Shown here one piece after another: positions 1-7,130 of a DNA stretch of 20,065 nucleotides. Position 1 is the first letter of the stretch; each line of letters starts with the position of its first letter. The translations under genes and the position numbers were made by a program. Source of the DNA: Clostridia bacterium (GTDB lineage Bacteria; Bacillota; Clostridia; Oscillospirales; CAG-272); NCBI GenBank assembly GCA_017456685.1, contig JAFTIV010000092.1, forward strand, positions 1-20,065, written 5' to 3'. The notes beneath the pieces are model-generated. The model did not search any database. It had not been told where the DNA came from and worked only from the letters and a program-made list of their open reading frames with translations.

Positions 1-306
1 GATGTTAAGGACCCAAGAACTGCCGACGCGTTCGTTTCAATCACGGGTGCTGATGTAAGTGGCGACTTGAAATTTGCAAAAATTTATTTTTCGGTTATGG
101 TTGGTGACAAAAGCGAGGTGCTCTCTGCCCTTAAGGGTGCGCAGGGATTTTTCCGCTCCGAGCTTGCGAAAAGAATAAACCTTCGCCAAACACCTCAGCT
201 AAGCTTTGAATACGACGGCTCAGCAGAATATGGTGCTAACATTTCTAAAATCCTTGGAGCTCTTGATATTAAGCCTGACGACGAGGGAGATGGCGAAGAT
301 GAATAA
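1..306 (+). CDS. rbfA: Ribosome-binding factor A, 3' part (partial)
   Basis: The frame is open from base 1 and ends at TAA 304-306, leaving 101 residues of a protein usually about 115-130 long, so only the N-terminus is missing. RbfA is a small KH-fold protein that binds the immature 30S subunit and helps mature the 5' end of 16S rRNA. The family pattern is clear: a strand ending in DLKFAKIYFSV, the helix with GFFRSELAKRINLRQTP, then LSFEYDGSAEYGANI. The C-terminal tail is acidic (DDEGDGEDE). Its last codons overlap the start of the phosphoesterase gene by 8 bases, so the two are probably translationally coupled. The rbfA-nrnA-truB order is common in Firmicutes and supports all three calls. 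An internal ATG at 67 would give a shorter product but would discard conserved N-terminal sequence, so it is not the start. Confidence 0.93.
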   Translation, partial: DVKDPRTADAFVSITGADVSGDLKFAKIYFSVMVGDKSEVLSALKGAQGFFRSELAKRINLRQTPQLSFEYDGSAEYGANISKILGALDIKPDDEGDGEDE

Positions 307-1276
307 ATCACTTACAATGAAGGAGCTTGCAAGCAAAATAAGAGAGAAAAAAAGCACTCTTATTTTCTGTCACAGAAATCCTGACCCTGACACTCTCGGC
401 TCTGCGTTTGCGCTAAAGGAGATTTTGAAGCATCTCGGCATTGCGGTCAATGTATGCTGTGCCGATAAGCCAAATGCAAAATTCAGCTTTATAACGGGCG
501 AGGACTTGCTTAATGAGATAAAAATTGACGAGTATGAGAGGGCTATAGCAATTGATGTTGGCTCTTCAAAGCAGCTCGGTGATTTTTCGTGCTACGCCGA
601 CAAAATCTCGCTCATTATAGACCACCACGAGATGAGCGAGCGCTTCGCAGACTATTACGAGGACTTTGCCCCTGCCTCTGCTATGATTGTTTACGAGCTC
701 GCGCTTGAGCTTGGCATCTTAGACAGCTTAGGCGAGCGCTTCTTTAGTTGTGTTTATGCAGGTCTTTCGGGCGACACAGGGTGCTTTAAATACTCAAACA
801 CCAACAAAAGGGCGCACCTTATAGCGGCCGACCTTGTCACTCGCGGTATTGACTTTGCAAAAATAAACAACATTATATTCGACTCAAAAAGCATTGGCGA
901 GGTTTCGGCTATTCGTATGGCTTATGAAAATGTCGAGCTTCTATTAGATGGAAGGCTTGCTATCCTCTTGGTGACAAACGAAATGAAATCAAAATACGGC
1001 ATCACCGACGACGATATAGGGGATATTGTAAATACTATAAGACAGATACAGGGTACGCTCATTGCGGTTTCAATTAAGGAAGCTGGTAGCGAGGGCAGGT
1101 TCTCTATTTCATCTCGCGCTAATGCAGACATTGATGTTTCTGCTCTTTGTGCTGAGCTTGGCGGTGGCGGACATCCGCGCGCCTCAGGTGCTACTCTTTA
1201 CGCGTCCTCTCCAAGCGAGGCTCTTGACACGATAAGGACACTATTCTCGAAGGGTGTTTTAGGCTATGGCAAATGA
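299..1276 (+). CDS. nrnA: DHH/DHHA1 phosphoesterase, NrnA-like (nanoRNase / pAp phosphatase)
   Basis: A 325-residue protein of the usual NrnA length. Members of this family degrade 2-5 nt RNA oligonucleotides and dephosphorylate pAp in the cytoplasm, using two Mn ions. Visible motifs are HRNPDPDTLGSA (motif I, a variant of HxxPDxDxxGS), AIDVGSS, the DHH signature IIDHHE, SGDTGCFKYSNT, and the C-terminal DHHA1 substrate-binding motif GGGGHPRASG. Two in-frame ATGs are possible. The one at 299 is preferred because the GAGGGAG site (283-289) lies 9 bases upstream, whereas it directly abuts the ATG at 290. The gene starts inside the end of rbfA and its stop overlaps truB by 11 bases. The enzymatic assignment to NrnA rather than another DHH subfamily rests on length, domain order and neighbours. 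Confidence 0.87.
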   Translation: MNKSLTMKELASKIREKKSTLIFCHRNPDPDTLGSAFALKEILKHLGIAVNVCCADKPNAKFSFITGEDLLNEIKIDEYERAIAIDVGSSKQLGDFSCYADKISLIIDHHEMSERFADYYEDFAPASAMIVYELALELGILDSLGERFFSCVYAGLSGDTGCFKYSNTNKRAHLIAADLVTRGIDFAKINNIIFDSKSIGEVSAIRMAYENVELLLDGRLAILLVTNEMKSKYGITDDDIGDIVNTIRQIQGTLIAVSIKEAGSEGRFSISSRANADIDVSALCAELGGGGHPRASGATLYASSPSEALDTIRTLFSKGVLGYGK

Positions 1277-2180
1277 GATTGAGCAATCAGGCGTTGTTGT
1301 CGTAGATAAGCACGAGGGCGTTACCTCGCACGATATTGTTTTTAAAATGCGTAAGCTCTTTGGCACGAGGCGTGTCGGGCACACAGGCACGCTCGACCCT
1401 ATGGCGACGGGTGTTTTACCTATTCTTATCGGCAGAAGCGCTAAGGCGAGCGAGTATCTAAGTGCAGAGGACAAAGGCTACACGGCGGAAATCACGCTTG
1501 GAATTACCACGGACACAGAGGACATAAGTGGCAAAATTCTAACGAAATGCGACACTCTCCCCGACAAAAGCAAGTTTTTTGAGGTATGCAGAGAGTTTGT
1601 TGGCGACATTTTTCAGGTCCCGCCTATGTATAGCGCGCTTAAGGTTGACGGCAAGAAGCTCGTTGATTTGGCACGCGAGGGAATTACAATTGAGCGCGAG
1701 GCGAGAATGATACATATTTCGTCTATAATCCCCGAGGTTATTGACGAAAAAAGAGGCATTTACCGTCTTATCGTTGAGTGCTCCAAGGGCACTTATATTC
1801 GCACCCTTTGTGCTGACATTGGCGCAAGGCTTGGCTGTGGAGCGACAATGAGTGCGTTAAGACGCACTAAATCGGGCAACTTTACCCTCGATAATTCACA
1901 CACCATTGAGCAAATTGAGAAAATGAGCGAGGCGGAGAGAGCGTCGCTTATCATTCCAACCGAGGAGCTGTTTTACGACCTTGAGGCGGTTAAGCTTAGC
2001 GATTTTTACGCAAGGCTTTGCCGTAGTGGCTGTGAGATATATCAAAGGAAAATAGGCACTAATTTGCCCGTTGGCACGCGAGTTAGAATTTGCGACAAGA
2101 ACGGCTTCTTTGCTCTTGGCGAGGTACGAGAGTACGACGAGGGCACGGCAATTAAGTCTATAAAATTATTTGTATTATAA
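1266..2180 (+). CDS. truB: tRNA pseudouridine(55) synthase TruB
   Basis: TruB isomerises U55 in the T-loop of most tRNAs to pseudouridine. The 304-residue product has the full TruB pattern: GVVVVDKHEGVTSHD near the N-terminus, RVGHTGTLDPMATGVLP with the catalytic aspartate at about residue 44, then VPPMYSALKVDGKKL and CSKGTYIRTLCADIG. A short C-terminal RNA-binding segment (about 245-304) follows. The ATG at 1266 overlaps the end of nrnA and has a GAAGGG site about 11 bases upstream. In many Firmicutes ribF follows truB. Here the unit ends at a terminator instead, so ribF must lie elsewhere or be absent. Confidence 0.97.
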   Translation: MANEIEQSGVVVVDKHEGVTSHDIVFKMRKLFGTRRVGHTGTLDPMATGVLPILIGRSAKASEYLSAEDKGYTAEITLGITTDTEDISGKILTKCDTLPDKSKFFEVCREFVGDIFQVPPMYSALKVDGKKLVDLAREGITIEREARMIHISSIIPEVIDEKRGIYRLIVECSKGTYIRTLCADIGARLGCGATMSALRRTKSGNFTLDNSHTIEQIEKMSEAERASLIIPTEELFYDLEAVKLSDFYARLCRSGCEIYQRKIGTNLPVGTRVRICDKNGFFALGEVREYDEGTAIKSIKLFVL

Positions 2181-2182
2181 AG

Positions 2183-2210
2183 AAAAACGCTCACAGGGTG
2201 AGCGTTTTTT
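2183..2210. terminator. Bidirectional intrinsic terminator between truB and the lipoprotein gene
   Basis: A perfect 7-bp stem (CGCTCAC 2188-2194 with GTGAGCG 2198-2204) has a 3-base loop. It is flanked by five A on the left and six T on the right, so it has a U-tract in either direction. It sits between two convergent genes. Confidence 0.9.
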
Positions 2211-2233
2211 GATGCTTTTAAATGATTTTTTGA

Positions 2234-2608
2234 TTATTCAGCCTTAAAGGAATAGCTTGCGCCGTCCTCAATTTCAACGCTTGATGCGCCTGTAGGAGAT
2301 GATGTGTCACCTATGTAGAGCGCCCAGTATTTTCCGTCGTCCTCCCACTTGTGATATTCTCCATCTACTGTAGTTACATAAAGTCCGTACTGTGAATCCT
2401 CTCCTGAGATTATGCCCTCTTCTACAAGAGCATCAGCGAGGTAATTTTTAGTTGTCGTAATCTCAAAGTCCTTTGAGGCTCCATCTGCGTAAACTACGGT
2501 GAAGGTAAAGGTCTTTTCGTCCCCATCCTCTTCCTTTTTGCAGGAAACGATGAACACAAATGATACGAGCATCAAAAGAGCGAGTGTAAAAGATAAAATT
2601 TTTTTCAT
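2234..2608 (-). CDS. Transcobalamin-like (DUF4430) lipoprotein, putative B12-binding surface protein
   Basis: A 124-residue protein with a lipoprotein signal: basic N-terminus (MKK), hydrophobic core, and lipobox IVSC with the lipidated cysteine at residue 23. It should therefore be anchored on the outer face of the membrane. After a short charged linker the rest matches a DUF4430 / transcobalamin C-terminal-like domain: a strand with FTFTVVY, a helix with NYLADALVEEG, then TTVDGEYHKWEDDGKYWALYIGD and a closing strand VEIEDGASYSF. In vertebrate transcobalamin the corresponding domain forms one half of the cobalamin clamp. Here it is almost the whole protein. Cobalamin binding is an inference, but it is strongly supported by the probable cobalamin riboswitch directly upstream. 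An SD (GGAAG, 2616-2620) lies 7 bases before the ATG. No transporter gene is adjacent, so any partner would be encoded elsewhere. Confidence 0.82.
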   Translation of the reverse strand: MKKILSFTLALLMLVSFVFIVSCKKEEDGDEKTFTFTVVYADGASKDFEITTTKNYLADALVEEGIISGEDSQYGLYVTTVDGEYHKWEDDGKYWALYIGDTSSPTGASSVEIEDGASYSFKAE

Positions 2609-2639
2609 TTTCTTTCTTCCTTATATTTTATTTGAGATA

Positions 2640-2808
2640 AAAGCACCGGAAGAGAGAAAAGCATCAAACACTCCTCGGTCATTTCGCCCCCCCTTGCCCA
2701 GAGCTATTTTACCATTCGGTTTCCCGAAAACATACATACGGCATTCCGGCTTTGACGGCAATGGCTGTTGTGACGGATTTTCACCGCGCTTTCCCCTATA
2801 TATGCTCA
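2640..2808 (-). ncRNA. Probable cobalamin riboswitch in the leader of the lipoprotein gene
   Basis: Reading the minus strand, the leader has the cobalamin aptamer order. An 8-bp closing stem (CAUAUAUA 2804-2797 with UAUGUAUG 2738-2731) encloses GGGGAA, the hallmark GGUGAAAAUCCG, a variant of the CCCGCnACUGU segment (GCCAUUGCCGU), and AAGCCGGAAUGCC, which aligns with AGUCAGGAUACC. A 5-bp GAAA-tetraloop hairpin (2715-2728) follows. Downstream, CUUCCGGU (2652-2645) can pair with ACCG-A-GGAG (2679-2671), while the same UCUUCC (2653-2648) can pair with the SD GGAAGA (2620-2615). That would be a translational switch. The compact core and divergent central segment suggest a short or variant class. 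The regulatory mechanism is inferred. Confidence 0.74.
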
Positions 2809-2815
2809 TGCTTAT

Positions 2816-2844
2816 ATTTTAACTCTTGGAACATTTTTTGTCAA
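2816..2844 (-). promoter_or_regulatory. Sigma-A promoter of the riboswitch-lipoprotein unit
   Basis: TTGACA (2844-2839) and TAAAAT (2821-2816) are separated by exactly 17 bases. The predicted start of transcription falls just upstream of the aptamer. Confidence 0.85.
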
Positions 2845-2883
2845 GTGGTATTGATTTTTCTCTTTTAGATAAATTTTGGCACT

Positions 2884-2930
2884 AAAAAAGAACACAGGCA
2901 ATGGAAAAACGCCTTACCTGTGTTTGCTTT
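2884..2930 (-). terminator. Intrinsic terminator downstream of nrdR
   Basis: AACACAGG (minus strand, 2924-2917) pairs with CCUGUGUU (2898-2891) around an A/U-rich loop, followed on the minus strand by C and six U (2889-2884). It ends the hisS-aspS-nhaC-nrdR block just before the riboswitch unit's promoter. Confidence 0.85.
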
Positions 2931-2936
2931 TTCTTA

Positions 2937-3383
2937 TTATGGCTTTTTGAGAAAATGCTGAAGCTCGGAGAGGAAGGTTTCTACATCCTTGAACTCACGA
3001 TAAACTGATGCAAAGCGAACATACGCAACAGCATCTATGCTTTTCAGCTTCTCCATTACCATTTCACCAAGCTCGGTTGATGAGATTTCAAGCCTTAGAG
3101 AGTTTTGGAGCTCCTGCTCTATCTCGTCGGCAATCTTAGCCGAGTCAACGGGGCGCTTTTGGCAAGCCTTTAAAAGTCCTACAAGAAGCTTATTTTTGTC
3201 AAAATATTCACGGCTACCGTCCTTTTTGATTACGATAGGCTGAATGTTTTCAATAACCTCGTAGGTCGTAAAGCGCGCCTGACAGCCGAGGCACTCTCTG
3301 CGCCTTCTTATGCTTGAGTTTTCGTCTATGGGGCGAGAGTCGATAACCTTGCTCTCCTCATATCCGCAATGTGGACATCTCAT
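2937..3383 (-). CDS. nrdR: Transcriptional repressor NrdR
   Basis: NrdR is a zinc-ribbon/ATP-cone repressor that senses ATP/dATP and controls ribonucleotide reductase genes. The 148-residue product is of standard length. It has an N-terminal zinc ribbon with CPHC (Cys3, Cys6) and CLGC (Cys31, Cys34), the RRRRECLGC and RFTTYE signatures, then an ATP-cone from about residue 46 ([25 protein letters not shown]) to [13 protein letters not shown] strong AAAGGAG lies 6 bases before the ATG. It follows nhaC by 55 bases. I see no strong promoter of its own in that gap, so it may be read from the hisS promoter. No ribonucleotide reductase gene is in view. Confidence 0.97.
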   Translation of the reverse strand: MRCPHCGYEESKVIDSRPIDENSSIRRRRECLGCQARFTTYEVIENIQPIVIKKDGSREYFDKNKLLVGLLKACQKRPVDSAKIADEIEQELQNSLRLEISSTELGEMVMEKLKSIDAVAYVRFASVYREFKDVETFLSELQHFLKKP

Positions 3384-3403
3384 AGGGGTCTCCTTTTGAT
3401 CTA

Positions 3404-3437
3404 CATAAGGCCCGCCTTAGCGAGCCTTATGATTTTT
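3404..3437. other. 12-bp hairpin between nhaC and nrdR
   Basis: CATAAGGCCCGC (3404-3415) pairs over 12 positions, with one non-Watson-Crick pair (A-C on the plus-strand RNA, G-U on the minus), with GCGAGCCTTATG (3420-3431) across a CTTA loop. A T-tract (3433-3437) follows on the plus strand, so the terminator orientation is opposite to both flanking genes. On the minus strand the U-tract is missing. It could stop antisense transcripts or act as an mRNA processing or stability hairpin between nhaC and nrdR. Confidence 0.6.
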
Positions 3438-3438
3438 G

Positions 3439-5331
3439 TTAAGCGGTCTTATCTGCGTTCTTCCTTGAGATATATTTAATAACAAAGAGTGTGCCGATAA
3501 GAAGTGCAATTGATACAGGGATTGCAATATATGCAGCCCAGTCGCCTATCTTTGTGAGTACACCTGCAAGAACAAAGGATACAAACGATACGCCTGCAAC
3601 TGTGATAGCATATGGGAGCTGTGTTTGAACATGGTCAACATGGTTGCACTGCGCGCCTGCCGATGCCATAATTGTGGTGTCGGAGATTGGTGAGCAGTGG
3701 TCGCCACATACAGCGCCTGCAAGGCAAGCTGACATACCAATAACACCTATAGTTGTTCCTGCTGGGAATACCGCAAGGACAATAGGAATGAGAATTCCAA
3801 AGGTTCCCCACGAGGTTCCTGTTGAGAATGCGATAAGGCAAGCGACAACAAAGATAATTGCAGGAAGGAATATTGAGAGTCCCTCTGCGTTCGAAAGAAG
3901 GTTGTCAACGAACAAATCAGAGCCAAGGAGTCCTGTCATATTCTTAAGCGCGGTTGCGAAGGTAAGAATAAGGATTGCAGGTACCATTGCGATAAAGCCC
4001 TTTGGAACTGCCTCCATTGATTCCTTAAAGGTGATTGCTCTTCTGCACATCAAATAAATGATTGTAAATACAAGTGCAATAAGAGCGCCCCAAGGCAAGC
4101 CAACTGTTGCGTCAGTATCACCAAATGCACCGATAAAGTTAAGGTAGTTTACGCTCTCCTTGTCAAAGAAGCCACCTACATATATAAGTGCGATTACACA
4201 AGCAACTATAAGAACTATGATTGGAAGCACAAGGTCCAAAACTCTGCCGTTTTCACTTGCGTCGCTTTCTTCCTTTTCAGCATCGAGTGCCCCAAGGTCG
4301 CCATCTCTTTGTGCCTTGATTTCGAAGCCTGACATCTTACCATAGTCAAAGCCCATAATTGCAATTGCAACTACAAATACGAGTGTAAGAATTGAATAGA
4401 AGTTGAATGGAATTGCGGCAACAAACATTTTAAGACCGCTTGTTCCCTCTGGTGCATATGCAGATACTGCTGCTGCCCAAGAGGAGATAGGAGCAATCAT
4501 ACATACAGGCGCAGCGGTTGCGTCGATTATGTAAGAGAGCTTTGAGCGTGAAATCTTATGACCATCTGTTACAGGTCTCATAACTGAGCCAACGGTTAGA
4601 CAGTTAAAGTAGTCATCAATGAAGATAAGCACGCCAAGCACGAAGGTTGCAAGAATTGCACCAAGCTTTGTCTTGATGTTCTTCTCTGCCCAACGGCCAA
4701 ATGCCCTTGAGCCACCTGCCTTATTGACGAGAATTACCATAACACCAAGAATTACAAGGAATATGAATATTCCTGCAGTTCCTGATACTGCTGAGATAAG
4801 ACCGTCGTTTACGATATAATCCATTGTCTTTGGTAGGTTATAGTTTGCATTAAGAAGTCCGCCTATAACAATACCGATAAAGAGTGAGGAGTAAACCTCC
4901 TTTGTGATAAGTGCGAGCACGATAGCGATAATTGGTGCAGCCAAGGACATAAAGGTTCCCATATATCTGCTCTCATTTTCAACCTCGCCAGCACCGCCAC
5001 AATCAGGGCACTCAACTGTTGCGCTTGTTACATCTACGCTTACTGCGCCCTTGTTGCAAAGGTCAGGTGCTGATACACCAGCAAGCTCGTGACCCTTACA
5101 GTCAACCTTAGCGCCTTCCTCACCAAGCTCACCTGCGCCATTGCAAATCGTACAAACGATTGAGGTAACGCGCTCGCCCGATTCAACAACGCCCTCTCCG
5201 CCACAGCTATCACAGGTGCGTGTGGGCGCGCCCTTTACAGCTATGCTACACACTACAAGAGCGATAAGTAGCACGGCAAGAACGGCTGACATTACAACAT
5301 TTTTCTTGCTTTTGAAAAAGTTTTTAATCAT
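3439..5331 (-). CDS. NhaC-family Na+/H+ antiporter with cysteine-rich DnaJ-like N-terminal insertion
   Basis: A 630-residue membrane protein. From about residue 122 onward it is a typical NhaC-family carrier with around 11-12 membrane segments and family motifs: ITKEVYSSLFIGIVIGGLL, VLIFIDDYFNCLTVGSVMRPVTD, AAPVCMIAPISSWAA, FSTGTSWGTFGI and CGDHCSPISDTTIMASAGA. Such carriers exchange Na+ (or a small organic ion) for H+ at the cytoplasmic membrane, and substrate cannot be read from sequence. The odd part is residues 1-118. A basic N-terminus and one hydrophobic helix (about 12-33) are followed by cysteine motifs CDSCGGEG (40-47), CTICNGAG (60-67), a degenerate CKGH...CNKG (78-95) and CPDCGGAG (108-115), which resemble DnaJ zinc-finger repeats. 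By the positive-inside rule this segment lies outside the cell. The gene starts 10 bases after aspS with AAGGAG spaced correctly, so it belongs to the hisS-aspS unit. Confidence 0.9.
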   Translation of the reverse strand: MIKNFFKSKKNVVMSAVLAVLLIALVVCSIAVKGAPTRTCDSCGGEGVVESGERVTSIVCTICNGAGELGEEGAKVDCKGHELAGVSAPDLCNKGAVSVDVTSATVECPDCGGAGEVENESRYMGTFMSLAAPIIAIVLALITKEVYSSLFIGIVIGGLLNANYNLPKTMDYIVNDGLISAVSGTAGIFIFLVILGVMVILVNKAGGSRAFGRWAEKNIKTKLGAILATFVLGVLIFIDDYFNCLTVGSVMRPVTDGHKISRSKLSYIIDATAAPVCMIAPISSWAAAVSAYAPEGTSGLKMFVAAIPFNFYSILTLVFVVAIAIMGFDYGKMSGFEIKAQRDGDLGALDAEKEESDASENGRVLDLVLPIIVLIVACVIALIYVGGFFDKESVNYLNFIGAFGDTDATVGLPWGALIALVFTIIYLMCRRAITFKESMEAVPKGFIAMVPAILILTFATALKNMTGLLGSDLFVDNLLSNAEGLSIFLPAIIFVVACLIAFSTGTSWGTFGILIPIVLAVFPAGTTIGVIGMSACLAGAVCGDHCSPISDTTIMASAGAQCNHVDHVQTQLPYAITVAGVSFVSFVLAGVLTKIGDWAAYIAIPVSIALLIGTLFVIKYISRKNADKTA

Positions 5332-5341
5332 CTTTCTCTCC

Positions 5342-7129
5342 TTATTTGTTTTCTTCCTCTATTAAAACTGCAATTCCAAGCTCCTTTAGGTCGTCTGGAT
5401 TTGCAAATGAAGGACATTTTGACATAATCTCCGAAGCGTTTTGAGCCTTCGGGAACGCGATAACCTCGCGAATATCCTCAAGACCGAGAAGCAAGGTAAC
5501 AAGTCTATCAAGTCCAAATGCGAGACCGCCATGAGGTGGTACGCCGTACTTGAAGGCTTCAAGAAGGAAGCCGAACTTCTCCTGTGCATCCTCAGCGGAA
5601 ATGCCAAGCACGCTAAACATATGCTCCTGCATCTCTGTTGTGTTAATTCTTATCGAGCCACCGCCAAGCTCTGTACCATTAAGAACGATATCATAAGCTC
5701 TTGCGCGTACCTTACCAGGGTCGGTGTCTATCATAGCATAGTCCTCGGTCATTGGTGCGGTAAATGGGTGATGCATTGCGTAGTATCTGCCATCCTCCTC
5801 GCTATACTCAAAGAGTGGGAACTCGGTAACCCAAAGGAACTTAAAGTCCATAGGGTCAAGAATTCCAAGGCGCTTAGCACACTCACAGCGGAGCGCGCCA
5901 AGGGTGTCAAGCACTACCTTATTCTTATCTGCTACTACGAGCACAAGGTCGCCATCCTCGACAGCGAGCTTCTCGATAATTGCGTTATTTTCAGCCTCAG
6001 TTAAGAACTTAGCATAGGATGAGGAAATCTCGCCATTTGCCTTTTTAAGCCAAGCAAGACCCTTTGCGTGATAATGCTTTGCCTTCTCGGTAAGGGAGTC
6101 AATTTCCTTTCTTGAGAATTTAGCTCCGCCCTTAACATTGATAGCGCGTACAGAGCCACCGCCTGCAACTGCACCTGAGAACACCTTGAACTCGCTATCC
6201 TTTACGATGCTTGAGATATCGGTGAGCTCAAAGCCGAAGCGAATATCAGGCTTGTCCGAGCCGAAGCGCTCCATTGCCTCGCGCCAGGTCATACGAATGA
6301 AAGGAGTATCAAGCTCCTTACCCATAAATTCCTTAAACACGGTCTTTAGGAAGCCCTCGTTTATTGTCATAATCTCCTCCTCGTCTGTGAAGGAGATTTC
6401 CATATCAATTTGAGTAAATTCGGGCTGACGGTCAGCACGAAGGTCCTCGTCTCTAAAGCAACGAGCAATTTGAATGTATCTATCAAAGCCCGAATACATA
6501 AGCAGCTGCTTATAGATTTGAGGAGATTGAGGAAGGGCATAGAAATTGCCCTTATGAACTCTACTTGGAACAAGATAGTCTCTTGCACCCTCTGGTGTGG
6601 GTCTTATAAGATTTGGTGTTTCAATGTCGATAAAGCCAAGTGAGTTGAAGTAGTTTCTTGTAATATTTGTTATCTTGGAGCGCGCGATAATGTTTCTCTG
6701 CATAGAGGGACGACGAAGGTCGAGATATCTATGCTTCATACGAAGCTCTGAGTTAACCTCACCAGAATCGGTGATTTCAAATGGCGGGGTCTGCGCCTTG
6801 TTTAGGATTTTGAGCTCATTTACATAAATCTCAATATCGCCAGTTGGGATATTTTTGTTTACGGTTGCCCTTTCTCTTACAACACCCTTAGCCATAAGAA
6901 CGAACTCTGCCCTTATACCGAATGCCTTATCAAAAACAGATTTGTCTGTTGTTTCGTCGAAGGCAAGCTGAACTATTCCTGTCCTGTCGCGAAGGTCGAT
7001 AAAGATAAGAGAGCCAAGGTCTCTTTGCTTCTGTGTCCAGCCAAGCACGGTTACGCTTTGTCCTATATTTTCCTTTGTGAGCGTACCACAGTAGTGTGTG
7101 CGCTTATCATTCTTTTCAAAAAATTCCAT
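5342..7129 (-). CDS. aspS: Aspartyl-tRNA synthetase
   Basis: AspRS charges tRNA-Asp with aspartate and, in non-discriminating forms, also tRNA-Asn. The 595-residue protein has the normal bacterial architecture: an N-terminal OB-fold anticodon-binding domain (HYCGTLTKENIGQSVTVLGW, LIFIDLRDRTGIVQ), class II motif 2 (FRDEDLRADRQPEFTQID), the bacterial GAD insertion (about 285-410), and motif 3 near the C-terminus (GGLAFGLDRL). It starts one base after the end of hisS, with GAGG 6 bases before the ATG. The hisS-aspS pair is a standard Firmicute arrangement. Whether the enzyme discriminates against tRNA-Asn cannot be decided here. Confidence 0.98.
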   Translation of the reverse strand: MEFFEKNDKRTHYCGTLTKENIGQSVTVLGWTQKQRDLGSLIFIDLRDRTGIVQLAFDETTDKSVFDKAFGIRAEFVLMAKGVVRERATVNKNIPTGDIEIYVNELKILNKAQTPPFEITDSGEVNSELRMKHRYLDLRRPSMQRNIIARSKITNITRNYFNSLGFIDIETPNLIRPTPEGARDYLVPSRVHKGNFYALPQSPQIYKQLLMYSGFDRYIQIARCFRDEDLRADRQPEFTQIDMEISFTDEEEIMTINEGFLKTVFKEFMGKELDTPFIRMTWREAMERFGSDKPDIRFGFELTDISSIVKDSEFKVFSGAVAGGGSVRAINVKGGAKFSRKEIDSLTEKAKHYHAKGLAWLKKANGEISSSYAKFLTEAENNAIIEKLAVEDGDLVLVVADKNKVVLDTLGALRCECAKRLGILDPMDFKFLWVTEFPLFEYSEEDGRYYAMHHPFTAPMTEDYAMIDTDPGKVRARAYDIVLNGTELGGGSIRINTTEMQEHMFSVLGISAEDAQEKFGFLLEAFKYGVPPHGGLAFGLDRLVTLLLGLEDIREVIAFPKAQNASEIMSKCPSFANPDDLKELGIAVLIEEENK

Positions 7130-7130
7130 T

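Noticed and set aside
2621..2809. 62-codon minus-strand frame upstream of the DUF4430 lipoprotein
   Set aside because: It coincides with the riboswitch aptamer and its conserved RNA motifs, and has no SD. It is better explained as structured RNA.
5000..5240. A separate DnaJ-like gene upstream of nhaC
   Set aside because: The cysteine repeats are in the same uninterrupted frame as the antiporter, after one membrane helix and with no internal SD and start, so they are part of that protein.
5441..6004. 187-codon open frame on the plus strand inside aspS
   Set aside because: It is fully antisense to a well-conserved aspS. The translation has no recognisable family and no good ribosome binding site.
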